Below, one piece after another: positions 11,282-21,958 of a stretch of 64,000 nucleotides of DNA. The stretch's first letter is position 1; the number at the start of each line of letters is the position of its first letter. The notes beneath the pieces are model-generated. The model did no database searches. It had not been told where the DNA came from and was given only the letters and a program-made list of their open reading frames with translations. The position numbers were made by a program, and so were the translations under genes. The stretch is from Xanthostigma xanthostigma (Eukaryota; Arthropoda; Insecta; Raphidioptera; Raphidiidae). The stretch lies in NCBI GenBank assembly GCA_963575645.1, contig OY754464.1, positions 2,604,001 to 2,668,000 on the forward strand. The letters are read 5' to 3'.

Positions 11282-11709
11282 ATTAAGTCGCGTGATACCT
11301 GCCGAAATATTTTCATTAATCAACAGCTATTGACAGTTCCATCTGTGTACATTTATAAATCCGCTATATATGTTTGGAACAATTATAACAGTTTTGTTAC
11401 GCTTGGTCATCAATACAATACAAGAAATAGGGACAATTTGACCAGCATCAGACCTAATTTATCATTATATCAAAAAAGTCCATTATACTGCAGTACTAAA
11501 ATATACAATCTTCTCCCCGAAGAAATAAAAAATGTAAATAATTGTCGACAGTTTAAGAAAAGACTTAAGGCCTTCTTAGCTGCTAAATGTTTTTATAATA
11601 TTAATGAATTTTTTAACTTGTAACTAATATGTATTTTGACTTCTCCTATACAATTTTTTTTTGTCTTTGGAGCAATAAAGAATTATTATTATTATTATTA
11701 TTATTATTC
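11282..11709 (+). mobile_element. 3' end of a non-LTR retrotransposon (LINE), 5'-truncated
   Basis: The frame ending at TAA 11621-11623 reads RDTCRNIF, then LTVPSVYIYKSAIYV, HQYNTRNRDNLTSIRP and IYNLLPEEIKNVNNCRQFKK. These are typical of the C-terminal tail of LINE reverse transcriptases of the jockey/CR1-like group (SRDSCRxxF, LTxPSLYIYE, YNTRN and LPxxIK signatures). It lacks the RT palm and endonuclease. After the stop come ~55 nt, an AATAAAG signal and an (ATT)n tail, the expected 3' structure. Upstream of ~11282 the similarity fades into T-runs, so the exact 5' edge is uncertain. It is a dead, truncated insertion. Confidence 0.8.
11682..11708 (+). repeat. (ATT)n microsatellite tail
   Basis: About nine ATT/TTA units follow the LINE AATAAAG signal and are probably its 3' tail. 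Confidence 0.9.
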
Positions 11710-14701
11710 ATGCGGGAAAAGTGGTATCTTTACGCATGCTGTTACGGTTGAAAAGTAGCTATTTTCATTTGCGTGCGGAAACTTTATTTGTCGCACTGAA
11801 ATTATTCTTTGCCGCACGCAAATTCAGAGATACAAAATAATAACGGTGTTAATGCCAGCGAAACAAACTGATTTGAGGTTTAAATTTTCGATTATGGACT
11901 TTTATGCTTGACAATTTTAACAATTTTAACTGAATTTTCAACTTTTTAATGATTTAATTTTAATTTTTATTACTTCTAATTTCTTTTTTTAATTCGTAAT
12001 AAAATTTTAATTTAATTTAATTCGTAATAAAAAATAGTATGTGCAACTCGTGCGGCATTGTCGCACTAGTTGCACAATATACTATTTCAAGAAGTATTTC
12101 TAAAGTTTATTTTTCAGGCAGGTATTCGTATTATTTTCAGTTTTATTTATTTATTATTATAATCCTGAAGGGGTAATTACCCCCTTTACTCCCCTACTTA
12201 CCTAAACTGCGCTGTAGTCGCATGCGGTTGTACACGACATAGTTGTACTACATTTCTTTTACTTGAGGCAACTGTACAGCTCTATAAAGTTGATACCAGG
12301 TGCAAATGAACAAACACAAATAATTCTATACGCGGTATCTGCGTGACTTAATAAGGGTTAAAAGGTCAGCGTGCGTGACAATAATGCAACATTAGTTTCC
12401 CTCAGTCTGAACGCGTGTGTTCTTTAACAATTTTGTTGTACGACAGATTATATCGAAGCGTGTTTCTTATATTTTATTAAAATCAAAGCCAACAAACCTT
12501 ACACTTGTGTCGCTCTGATTTATTTCGAACAAACTCAATGAATTTTTTTCAGCTGTGAACAAATTTACCGGTTACAAGGGTTATCTCGTTCAATTGGATA
12601 GCAGTGGAGGATGACGTCATCCAGGGGACCTGTCGAATTAATTCATACATTATAGACGCTAGACAGTTATGGTCATCAGCGTCTAGCGGACTTGTCAATC
12701 GATATTGCGTGGTCGATATAAATATGTACAGTCTGCCAGCTGGAGTCATTCATGGATCGAGGTAACCTGTGTATCTACTGACCTTGAACTGTAAATAGGT
12801 GGGTTTTTTTTTGTGAAATGTTAATTGCATGTTCCAGTTTTTTCTTAGTCGAAAACGAATTCAAATTAATTATTTATGAGGTGCTTGATTTTGATCAGTT
12901 TTTTTAAATAACAGAATTTATGAATACTAGCTGTTAATCCCGGCGTTGTCCGTATCTTACCACTTAGAAAAAATTCCGTTCGATGTCAATTCCGAATCGG
13001 CGCAAAATTTTTGTTTTTGTGGCATTTGACGAACATTTGCGGACAAGGCTAGCAGAAAACCATATATTTATTAACTTCTATATTGCTAGTGGCCGTAAGT
13101 GGAAGCGTAGCTCATGAATTGAGACAGCAAATAACTATTTCTATCTCTTTCTTTGTACTTGATCCGTTGTGCGCAAGTGCCGCGTCTGTAGTTGGGCAAT
13201 TAGTAAGTGCAATAGATCAAGCCACCTCCCTTTCACAACTTAGTTTCCTGTGCAAACTGACGCGCATCCATTCGCGGACATGCGCATGAGAGTATAATAA
13301 GTGAGACAGACGTATAAATGTATGCACCGTAGTGTTTAAGTCTTTCTCCCGATCTTTGCCACCAATATACACAATTACAATATTACACAATTCGGAACAG
13401 AAAAGCTTTTATAGACATTTTTTATCACCGTTAATGAAATATTATCACCAATAAGTTGAGTGGAATATATTATAAGAATATTAATAGGTCACGCCTACCT
13501 CGCCATTGATTGGTGATGATTAATTATAAATATGTCATTATAAGTAATTAATATCTCATTAATTAACTGCACATATAGGAACAAAAATTATTTTCCCTAC
13601 TTCAATGTACTTACCGTCTGCAGGCGGTCGATTCGACGGTCTGTAATAAAATTACATTATTGCGACATTAGTTATATATTTCTTGATATTTTTTGTGGTC
13701 AATTTTCCTTTGATATAATTTATAGGCACCACAAAAATACGTTTCATTCTCCAATAAACTATTCGTGCAAAAAATGATTGACGTTTTATTAGACATAAAA
13801 ACCTTACAAAAGCTTACAAAGCTAGTGACATTATGTAAATTGATAAAGTTTTTTTTTTATTGTAATGTGGCATTTGCGATAATATATAATTTGTTACCAT
13901 ACTTATAGAACATAAATACTGTACCATTCAGCTTTATAACTGTTCACCACGACATTTTTTAAGTGGGGGAGAGCGGGGTAATGGAAAACCGCAAAAATAT
14001 AATTCCCTGATTTCTCCGATGATAGGATTGGTTGATATACTTGCATTCAATCTGAATAAAGTATCTCTGTTTCAAAAACTTTTTCTATGACGTTAACACG
14101 GGCGTACCCAGCTTTTGGCCCAGAAGGGGGCAAATTAGAAATTTCTTAAGCCGGATCCGCCGTGCTTGTTTTGCCTTCCTGGATACGCCAGTGCTTACGG
14201 CGTAAAAAAGACAGAAGTGTTTGCATCGTAATAGTTCGCTTGCGATTTTATTCCTATGCTCAGTATAGAATAAAAGTATATGGCTGGTAGATACGTATAA
14301 CTTAATATTGTTGGCAAAGTATTTTGTAGCAGGGCGCTTGTCGCACGTGAAGTACACTGGCCGCAGCCGTAATTGAATTTTGTACGGTGCGGCGTCCATG
14401 TTTGCCGAATGCAACGGTGCAGCAAGAGGACCACAATCCGCGATTAAACACCGTATCCATATATACATAGTTCACATAGTTAATGTCCATTGTACGTGCG
14501 ACATTATGGTACCAGTGCATTAACTGAACTGTGATATACGTTTTAATTAAATACAGTGAAACCAAACAACATGGCTCCAATGTGTTGTCACGGCCCCTTA
14601 ATCCATACATTAAACAATAATACCCCGTTTTGTGCCGATCGCAAAAACTAGCGATGCATAACGAATGTCAATTTTTTTGGACATTGATTGGTAGGTAATT
14701 A
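11710..14701. other. Non-coding, no gene recognised
   Basis: No convincing gene. Noted items: a head-like word ACTAGCTGTTAATCCCGGCG at ~12926 related to family A/B heads; an 11-nt inverted pair TAGACGCTAGA/TCTAGCGGA near 12652-12691; and TATAAAT at 12717 and 13312 in slightly GC-richer patches (12590-12780, 13090-13330) that could be old LTR or promoter remnants. The minus-strand frames of 102-127 aa at 14085-14610 overlap one another in different frames and resemble nothing. Confidence 0.4.
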
Positions 14702-15195
14702 TAGTCGAGTCAAAATAAACATTTCAATTTACTATATTCCGCATAGAACTGAAAATTTTTAGAGGTCTAAGTACACTATTACAAATAAAATATCAAAAGT
14801 CCCCACCGATCCTAAAAATAGGTCAGACAAAAGTTGTAGATCATGCAATTGTCTACAAAAACTGTTCTTATATTTGTTTCCTACAAATCACTATTCCTGA
14901 GATATGGGATACGTACTGAACGTATTTATCAAAAATAACGTTAAATATTAATATGCATATTAGTATTTTCGATGTATGAAATCACAATTTCTAAAGAATG
15001 GTGATTCGTAGGAAAAAAAGTATAAGAACAATTCTTGTAGACAATTTCACGATCTACAACTTTTGTCTGACCTATTTTTTAGATAACATTTACCGTTTAC
15101 GAGAAAAGTGCAAAAAACCGATACTTTTAACCTTTGACTTTGAATAATTTTTTAACAATTTTCAGCTCTATGCGAATTATTGTAAAGCTACCACT
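14702..15195 (+). mobile_element. Foldback family F, partial copy
   Basis: It begins TAGTCGAGTCAAAATAAACA and shares its full order of landmarks with 39817-40494, including CAAAAGTTGTAGATCATG paired with the inverted GATCTACAACTTTTG. The right end is eroded after GCGAATTATTG. Non-coding. Confidence 0.8.
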
Positions 15196-15881
15196 ATTTT
15201 TTTGTCTATTAATAACGAGAATTGATTGATATAGGTTGATTGACTGGCATTTAAAAACATTCGTGTTTACTTTCGAATGATAAATTAATTATAATGAAGT
15301 AAAACTTCTTTATAAGCGTCACTTGAGAGTAACTCAAATTTTCTGATTTAATAAAGACATCGGCTGACAGACGGCAGCATTAAAACGTATAAACGAAAGG
15401 TGAAACATAGCTACGGTTGCAAACCAATTTTGTGGTCGGTTTCCGTTATTTAAAGAAAAATTTTTTGCGAGCAAACCCCTAATAATTAGTGCTGCTACAA
15501 TATAAATTTACTAAGATTTTCAAGAATATTTAAATTCATTTAGAACTGTCAATAATATTTCTCTACAAAGAAAATAATTTACAAGCATGTACTTAGCTCT
15601 GAAAAGTTGGAAAACTGAAGCTTTCAAATTGAAGGTAAAGAAATGAAAAAAGAAATAGATTGCGTACCTATCAAAGTTTAAAATAAATTGGGTACTCTTG
15701 TTTGTTTTTAATTTTATAAAACTAACGAACTTACGTACAGCAAAACACAAAATAGAGAAACAAGCTGTTTTTTTTTTAATATCCTTTTAACTCGACTGTA
15801 AAAAAATGAATACAGGCTAAAGGTATCCGTGTTCGATTACATAAATATTATAATAGACAAAATAGATTATTACATAACACA
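15196..15881. other. No gene seen
   Basis: A GAAGTAAAACTTCTT motif (as in families D and E) lies at 15296. Otherwise AT-rich sequence up to the retroelement target site. Confidence 0.5.
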
Positions 15882-15885
15882 TGGG

Positions 15886-16161
15886 AGTTATATTCTGAGT
15901 TCAGAATATTTAGTTTTTAAAAAGAATTAAATTTTATATTGGTTTTACGTTTATTATATTTATTGTAAAGTTTTAATACATTATCTTAATTATAAGTTTA
16001 ATACTAATTTCTAATGGGCAACCATATTCATTGGCTGTTCCTCTTAGAAGCTCTAATTAATAATTAATAATTCTAACTGATTCTTAGCTCATCCGAGTGC
16101 ATCAAACCACCGGATGGCGTGGGCTTATCTTTATGATAAAGTCATAGCTATTCATATAACA
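15886..16161 (-). repeat. 3' LTR of the gypsy-type element
   Basis: This is the downstream LTR, 276 bp, reading identical to the 5' copy. The TGGG duplication lies outside it at 15882-15885. It follows the purine tract and the Env stop codon within about 10 nt. Its poly(A) signal would terminate the genomic transcript. Confidence 0.95.
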
Positions 16162-16172
16162 ACTCCCTCCTT
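16162..16172 (-). other. Polypurine tract
   Basis: Element orientation reads AAGGAGGGAGT immediately before the TG that opens the 3' LTR. It overlaps the TAA stop of the Env-like frame (16171-16173). Position and composition fit the plus-strand primer of reverse transcription, and its edge supports placing the LTR start at TGTTATATG. Confidence 0.85.
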
Positions 16173-17283
16173 AAGAAGAAGCTGTCTCAGCTTCTTGTGA
16201 TGAAATGAGGTCGTTAAGTCTCAATTTCAACGTTTCTATAGAAATTGCTTTTGCCGTTCTTTTTTTATAATAATAATACAAACCAATTGCGATAGTCAAA
16301 ATAATTATAATTAAATAAACTGGGATAAATGAATATTTATTGACTGTTTCAATAATCGGAACATGATGATTTATTTCTAATTGTTGCAAATTTTTGTAAA
16401 CATCTACTAAATTGATTTTATTTAAATTGACTTGGTTTGTTATTGTTGAGTTTGGAAAAATTAAATTTGGCAGTATTATTTCGTTCTTTATTTTATTCGT
16501 ATTAGAATTAATAAATGTTAATCCTTTTATTGTAAGGAAGCAATTCTTTGGTAGCTCCAGTAAAGATGGATATTTTATAAAATTATTATTTTTGCAATTA
16601 CTATCGATTGGGAGTGTTTCAGAAGGAATGATTAAGTAATGCATTTGGTCAATTTGTTCAATTTTGCTTATAGCTAAATTATTATTATTCTTAACTAAAT
16701 GGCAGGTGATCTTTTGTTTGTTGATCAGCTGACTGATGCAATCTTCTTTGATAGCTTCTTGTAATTTTCGGCTGCATATATAGGTTGGTCCAAAACGCTG
16801 GCATGCGTCGTCGCTGTACCATGTGTTTCGTCCATGAATTAGTACATAAGGTTTTGGGTAGTGGATCATGGTATTATTCTTACTAGGAATAGGGACCAGG
16901 TAATAATATTTATACGTATTCACTTTTACAATAGGTATATCCAAAATAAAATTGATTGTAGTATCTTGAATGTACACATGTACTTTGATTATTTCATAGT
17001 ATCTTAATAAATCGTCACTCGAAAATGGTAACTGATCTGGACCGTATACTTTAATAAGATTTACCAAGAGATCGTATAATTGTTGTGGTTGAACGACAGA
17101 GGTATGTAGTGTACCTTGTCTTGAAAAGCTTAGTGCTGTTTCTATATCAGTTAACAAGTTGTGAATATACATTAATTGATTGTTAATAAATTCTAATAGC
17201 ATTTGTTTCTTATGGGCATCTGCTCTTTGAATTAAGAGATTGATTTGTGTTTTCTTTTTGTTGTGTGAGTTGTTCGTGTACAT
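16171..17283 (-). CDS. env: Env-like protein, baculovirus F-type C-terminal part
   Basis: The 370-aa frame overlaps the end of gag-pol by 74 nt. The N-terminal ~60 residues are polar and helical with heptad-like Leu/Ile spacing. The centre carries six cysteines, including DDACQRFGPTYIC. Near 318-339 is a strongly hydrophobic segment (IPVYLIIIILTIAIGLYYYY), followed by KKR and a ~28-residue cytoplasmic tail. This matches the C-terminal half of errantivirus Env and baculovirus F proteins. Missing: a signal peptide, a furin-type site and a fusion-peptide stretch, all expected at the N-terminus; the frame is ~100 or more residues short of typical Env. ATG 17283 is the first Met. Splice-acceptor-like CAG sites lie just upstream. 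As read, it is unlikely to enter the secretory pathway unless splicing adds a leader. Confidence 0.85.
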   Translation of the reverse strand: MYTNNSHNKKKTQINLLIQRADAHKKQMLLEFINNQLMYIHNLLTDIETALSFSRQGTLHTSVVQPQQLYDLLVNLIKVYGPDQLPFSSDDLLRYYEIIKVHVYIQDTTINFILDIPIVKVNTYKYYYLVPIPSKNNTMIHYPKPYVLIHGRNTWYSDDACQRFGPTYICSRKLQEAIKEDCISQLINKQKITCHLVKNNNNLAISKIEQIDQMHYLIIPSETLPIDSNCKNNNFIKYPSLLELPKNCFLTIKGLTFINSNTNKIKNEIILPNLIFPNSTITNQVNLNKINLVDVYKNLQQLEINHHVPIIETVNKYSFIPVYLIIIILTIAIGLYYYYKKRTAKAISIETLKLRLNDLISSQEAETASS

Positions 17284-20200
17284 GTTTATACAAATCTTTT
17301 ATTGTCTGTCTGTGATTTTCTGTATAGTTGTTATAGTATCTACGGGAAAAATCTATTTCTAATGAGTCTTTCCTGTCAATATGACCAAAAACTAGTTCTT
17401 TAGGTGTGAATTTAGTTGCTGAATGAATTGAATTGTTGTAAGCAAGGATAGCATAAGCCATTTGGTTTTCTGTGGTTAAAATTTTCTTTTCCAAATTAAT
17501 TATTCTGAGATGTTCGACAAGTGTCGAATGTAGGCGTTCAATTAAACCATTACTTTGTGGGTGTAGAGCAGTAGTATGGTGTATGTTAATACTGTGTGTT
17601 CTACAATATTCTTTAAATAATGAGTTCGTAAACGTAGCTTCATTATCGGAAATTATTGTATTTGGAATTGGAAATAAAGAAAAATGTTTAGTTAGTTTAT
17701 TTATTATCGAAACTGTAGTAGTGCTAGATACAAAATAGGCTGAGGCGAATTTTGAGAAAGCATCTACAATTGTTAAAAATTTATCTTTACGATATGAAAA
17801 TAAATCTATGTGTATAATTTTAAATGGTCTCGTTGTTGTAGGTGTTATTTCTAAAGGGGGATTTATGGGTTTTCTGTCATATTTGCATCTTTGGCATATT
17901 ACGCAATTATTTATAAATCTAGTGATATGGTCTAGCATTTTTGTCCAATAATAAATTTTGCAAAGACGTAAACGCGTTTCGGTTATTCCATGATGGTTAG
18001 TTTTGGATATATGATATATCGATATTAGACTTTCTTGTTCATCGGTATCATAGACATCCTGTAAAAAGGTGTTGGTTTGTTTTAAACGATAAGAAGTATT
18101 TTTAAAAGTGTTCTGTATTAATGTCATGAAACGTGAGTATTGTGCTTGTGGTGCAGAATTGAAATAGATTCCATACGTGCTGTTCGGGTCTATGTATTCT
18201 TTGAATAGCGTTATCAAATCGTTTTCAAAGTCTTCATCTGATATGTCAGCTGTTATTCTAATCTTTTTATTATTAAAGAGATGTTCTACTTTAGGTTTAT
18301 TCAATTTGGGGTTAACAAAATTTATAATAATTTGTTTTGCAAAATAATTTAATGCTCTTTCGCCTATAGGTATTTCTAAAATTAAATCTTCATTAGCGTT
18401 TGAATGAACTGTTTCGTTGGGATCAGGATTATTATTTTCAGAATCTGGATTGGGAATAATTTCTGTTTGTTTGGCAATTATATCATCTAAATCGTTTAGA
18501 ATTTCACTAAGTTCTTCTTGTGACAAATTCGAATCTCCAGGGTTTGGTATTAGAGAAAGTGTATCAATGACTAAGTCGTCTGTTTCTTTAGTGTGTATTT
18601 CTATTCGTGAGAGTGCGTCTGCATTGCAATTCATTTTGCCTTTCTTATAAACAATTTCATAATCATATTCCAACAATTTAAGTCTCCATCGGATTAATTT
18701 AGAATTCGGATCTTTTAAATTAAACAAGTACTGTAATGGTTTGTGATCTGTTACTAGCGTAAACTTTCGTCCAAAGACGTAAGGTCTAAATTTGTTAACT
18801 GACCACACGATTGCAAGCAATTCTTTTTCTACAGTGGAATAATTTTGTTCGTGAGAATTTAAAGTACGTGAAATATATGAAATTGGTTTATCGGATCCTA
18901 TGGGTCCTTGTGACAGAACTGCGCCTATAGCAAAGTTCGAGGCGTCCGTAGTAACGAGAAAGGGTTTTGAGAAATCAGGATATTGTAAAAGCGGTTCATT
19001 CGTTAACAATGTTTTACAGTTTTCAAAGCAATTTACAAATTCAGTTGTATGTATAATTTTTGAATCTTTTTTAAGACATGAAGTTAAAGGTTTTGTAATT
19101 TTAGCAAAATCTTTGATGAATTTCCTGTAGTAACCTATTAATCCTAGGAAAGATTTTATTTCCTTTTGACATCTAGGGATGGGAAATTTTAAGATCGCTT
19201 CGATTTTATCCGGATTTGGTTTTATTCCAGCAGGTGTTATAATGTGTCCTAAAAATGCGACTTCTTTTGTGAGAAATTCTGATTTATCTAGTTGGATTTT
19301 AAGGTTTGCTTCGTTTAAGCGTTGGAATACTTTTTGTAAATCTGACAAATGTTCGTCTAGTGAAGCAGAAAAGATAATTATGTCGTCCATATAAACTAGG
19401 CAACAAGAATTTTGAAGTCCTCGTAAGACGTTGTCCATTACACGCTGAAATGAACTCGGACCATTTTTAAGTCCAAAAGGGAGTCTAGTGTATTCATAAT
19501 GACCATGCTCTGTTGAAAAAGCTGTTTTCGGAATGTCGGTTTCTGAGACTTCGATTTGGTGGAAACCTTGTGTTAAGTCTAAAGTCGTAAAGTATGTACA
19601 GCGTCCTAGTCGATCTAATATATCGTCTATGTTTGGAAGCGGATACTTATCGTCAATAGTCTTATCATTTAATTTTCTAAAATCGATAACCATTCGCCAT
19701 TTTGGACGGCCTGAAGCATCAAGCTTCTTTGGAACAATCCAAATTGGTGATGACCATGGGGAATAAGACGGTCGTATAATACCTTGGTCAAGTAAATTTT
19801 GAATTTGTTTTTGTACTTCAGCTTTGTGCACGTAAGGATAACGATACGATTTCGTGAAAATGGGAATTTCATCTTTTGTTTTTATTTCGTGTTTTATCTG
19901 ATTGGTAAAAGTAAGGTCTTGGCCTTCTTTATGAAAAATATTAAAATATTTAGTACAAAGATCTATGATTTTATCTTTTTCTTCAGGATTCAAATGATTT
20001 GTTCTGAGTAAATTTTGTGTTTCTAATCTTTTGTTTTTATAAGACATATGATTTATGTGATAGGTTTCGAAAAGTTCGTTTGAAAATGGATGTGCTGAAA
20101 TGGGTTTTAATAATTTTAAAATTCTAGGTTTATCTGTGTTATTCGTAAGTTCTACTGTAGCGAATCCGTTTTCTGATCTAGTTATGGAATTGGGTAGATT

Positions 20201-21958
20201 AATAACGGGGTATTTTTGTTCATCTATCAAAATATCGCCATTTTGTATGTTGACGGGTATTTTCACTTTCTTGCTTGTAAAAGCAGGGATCGTGGTTTGA
20301 AAGTTTATGTCATGTCCTGTCTTTAAATAGCAAAGTGGAATTTCGTTAGTGCCATTAATCAATAGGTTATTTTTCAAATCAATTATTAAATTTAGAAGTC
20401 TAATGTTATCTAAACCAAGCAGAGCGTCATATATAGGGTGGAAATCCAATATATGAAAATCAAGTTTTAGGTTTGATTTGAACTCTGAAAATGCAGGTAT
20501 TGTTATTTTACCTTGTGTTGTAGTAGTTCCATTTATACCGGTTACTAATGTTGTATGCGGTGTGATAAGATTTTTAAAATAATTTTGTGTTACTTTATTT
20601 TTTATAAATGAACGAGTTGAACCTGTGTCTATAAGAATTTTCATTTTCGGATTTGCAATTTGTATATATCCTAGTTCGTTGTCATGTGTTAGGAATGTAT
20701 TTATTGGTGTATTTATGTGTCGTTGTTTTTGTTCAGGATTTCGTCTTAAAAAATCACTGTCGTTTGACTCGTTAAAATCCGGGTTGGTATCATCATAACA
20801 CAAATTTTCATTATAGGTTCCGTTATATAGTGTAGGTGTATCATTGATAGGTAAGTTGGGATATGGTTCTTCGTTTGTTGGTGTTAGATCGCATGTTTCA
20901 GCATTGAACAATTCTTGTGATACAAATTTTGGTGGTTCATTTGATCTGGTCTGATAAGGTTGATTATAGCGGAAGTTTTGATTTGGAATAAAATTCTTTC
21001 TTTGAGGGATTGTTGATGTAGTACTCATAGGTGTTGGTTTTTCTAGCACTCTGTTTTGTTGTGGTCTAAAGACATTTTGATTTTGAGTACCGAAAACTTG
21101 TCTATTAGTGGGATATTTTTGGTTTATTGGTCTCTGATTGATATTTGTTATTGGTTGAGACGGAAATGTTTGTCTTTGTGTTGGATTATGAGATGCGGAG
21201 TGTGTTGGTGTGTTCGAATCGTTATAATTCGTTCTAGGTGAATAATTAGTGTTTTGTTGTTTACGTTGTTGAATGTTTTGTTGTGTTGGATAATGTCCAA
21301 TGTTTTGACTTTGTGTAAATATAATGTTTTTAGCTTCTGCAAGAGTAGTTGGCTTTTGATTACGCAGATAATTCGCCATTGGTTCTTGGATATATTTTAA
21401 TAAGGTAGCTAAAGCTAAATTTGTATATTCAGCAATAAGAAGTTCTCTTTCAGTTTTTACATTGTGGTGTAAAGTAATGTATTGAGTTAGGATTTCTAAA
21501 TGCGATTCTATTTGTTCAAGGAATTGTAAATATGTTTGTCCTTGTCTATGTCTAATATTAAGAAGTTGAAATACTAGATCGGTTTTGTCTCTTTTATCTC
21601 CAAAATTTAGAATTAGTGTTTCTTTAAGGTCTACCCAGTTGGATACAGGGTTTATATTTAGGCATCTGGCTGCTTTACCAGTCACACGTGATATTATTCC
21701 ATGAAATATAATTTCATTTTGAAAATTTAAGACGTTTGTGGTATCGCCATAAGTTGCTAATAATTTTTCTGATAAATTTAGAAATCGGTGTAATTGAATG
21801 ACGTTGTCGCCAGTGAATTCAGGAATTATTTTTAGTAAATTTAAATCAAAATTTGGAGGTGCCATTGTATTTTGAATTCTAGTTGGATTCTCTAAGCTAT
21901 CTAAATTTCCTAGTACTTCGATGAGATCACTTAAATTTATATTGCTGTTGTTTGACAT
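17210..21958 (-). CDS. gag-pol: Gag-Pol polyprotein (Gag, protease, RT, RNase H, integrase)
   Basis: A single 1582-codon frame starts at the ATG at 21958. Residues ~1-430 are Gag-like, with a Q/N/P-rich second half and no CCHC zinc knuckle, as is usual for gypsy-type Gag. Protease has DTGS at 444-447. Reverse transcriptase spans ~700-900, with the first catalytic Asp in TLDLTQGFHQ (~794) and YMDD at 856-859. RNase H has TDASN with D1005, an EKELLA motif and D1071. Integrase has an HHCC zinc-binding region followed by D1385, D1438 and E1474, giving the retroviral D,D-35-E spacing. These enzymes copy the RNA to DNA and insert it. Odd points: Gag and Pol share one frame, without the usual -1 frameshift, and the protein ends ~108 residues after E1474 with no GPY/F-type C-terminal module. 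The last 74 nt overlap the Env-like frame. Confidence 0.97.
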   Translation of the reverse strand: MSNNSNINLSDLIEVLGNLDSLENPTRIQNTMAPPNFDLNLLKIIPEFTGDNVIQLHRFLNLSEKLLATYGDTTNVLNFQNEIIFHGIISRVTGKAARCLNINPVSNWVDLKETLILNFGDKRDKTDLVFQLLNIRHRQGQTYLQFLEQIESHLEILTQYITLHHNVKTERELLIAEYTNLALATLLKYIQEPMANYLRNQKPTTLAEAKNIIFTQSQNIGHYPTQQNIQQRKQQNTNYSPRTNYNDSNTPTHSASHNPTQRQTFPSQPITNINQRPINQKYPTNRQVFGTQNQNVFRPQQNRVLEKPTPMSTTSTIPQRKNFIPNQNFRYNQPYQTRSNEPPKFVSQELFNAETCDLTPTNEEPYPNLPINDTPTLYNGTYNENLCYDDTNPDFNESNDSDFLRRNPEQKQRHINTPINTFLTHDNELGYIQIANPKMKILIDTGSTRSFIKNKVTQNYFKNLITPHTTLVTGINGTTTTQGKITIPAFSEFKSNLKLDFHILDFHPIYDALLGLDNIRLLNLIIDLKNNLLINGTNEIPLCYLKTGHDINFQTTIPAFTSKKVKIPVNIQNGDILIDEQKYPVINLPNSITRSENGFATVELTNNTDKPRILKLLKPISAHPFSNELFETYHINHMSYKNKRLETQNLLRTNHLNPEEKDKIIDLCTKYFNIFHKEGQDLTFTNQIKHEIKTKDEIPIFTKSYRYPYVHKAEVQKQIQNLLDQGIIRPSYSPWSSPIWIVPKKLDASGRPKWRMVIDFRKLNDKTIDDKYPLPNIDDILDRLGRCTYFTTLDLTQGFHQIEVSETDIPKTAFSTEHGHYEYTRLPFGLKNGPSSFQRVMDNVLRGLQNSCCLVYMDDIIIFSASLDEHLSDLQKVFQRLNEANLKIQLDKSEFLTKEVAFLGHIITPAGIKPNPDKIEAILKFPIPRCQKEIKSFLGLIGYYRKFIKDFAKITKPLTSCLKKDSKIIHTTEFVNCFENCKTLLTNEPLLQYPDFSKPFLVTTDASNFAIGAVLSQGPIGSDKPISYISRTLNSHEQNYSTVEKELLAIVWSVNKFRPYVFGRKFTLVTDHKPLQYLFNLKDPNSKLIRWRLKLLEYDYEIVYKKGKMNCNADALSRIEIHTKETDDLVIDTLSLIPNPGDSNLSQEELSEILNDLDDIIAKQTEIIPNPDSENNNPDPNETVHSNANEDLILEIPIGERALNYFAKQIIINFVNPKLNKPKVEHLFNNKKIRITADISDEDFENDLITLFKEYIDPNSTYGIYFNSAPQAQYSRFMTLIQNTFKNTSYRLKQTNTFLQDVYDTDEQESLISIYHISKTNHHGITETRLRLCKIYYWTKMLDHITRFINNCVICQRCKYDRKPINPPLEITPTTTRPFKIIHIDLFSYRKDKFLTIVDAFSKFASAYFVSSTTTVSIINKLTKHFSLFPIPNTIISDNEATFTNSLFKEYCRTHSINIHHTTALHPQSNGLIERLHSTLVEHLRIINLEKKILTTENQMAYAILAYNNSIHSATKFTPKELVFGHIDRKDSLEIDFSRRYYNNYTENHRQTIKDLYKHVHEQLTQQKENTNQSLNSKSRCP

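Noticed and set aside
14085..14610. Frames of 79, 102 and 127 aa on the minus strand
   Set aside because: They overlap in different frames and show no domain; nothing favours one as real.
17472..21241. Plus-strand frames of 60-88 aa opposite gag-pol
   Set aside because: They are antisense shadows of a well-supported coding frame.
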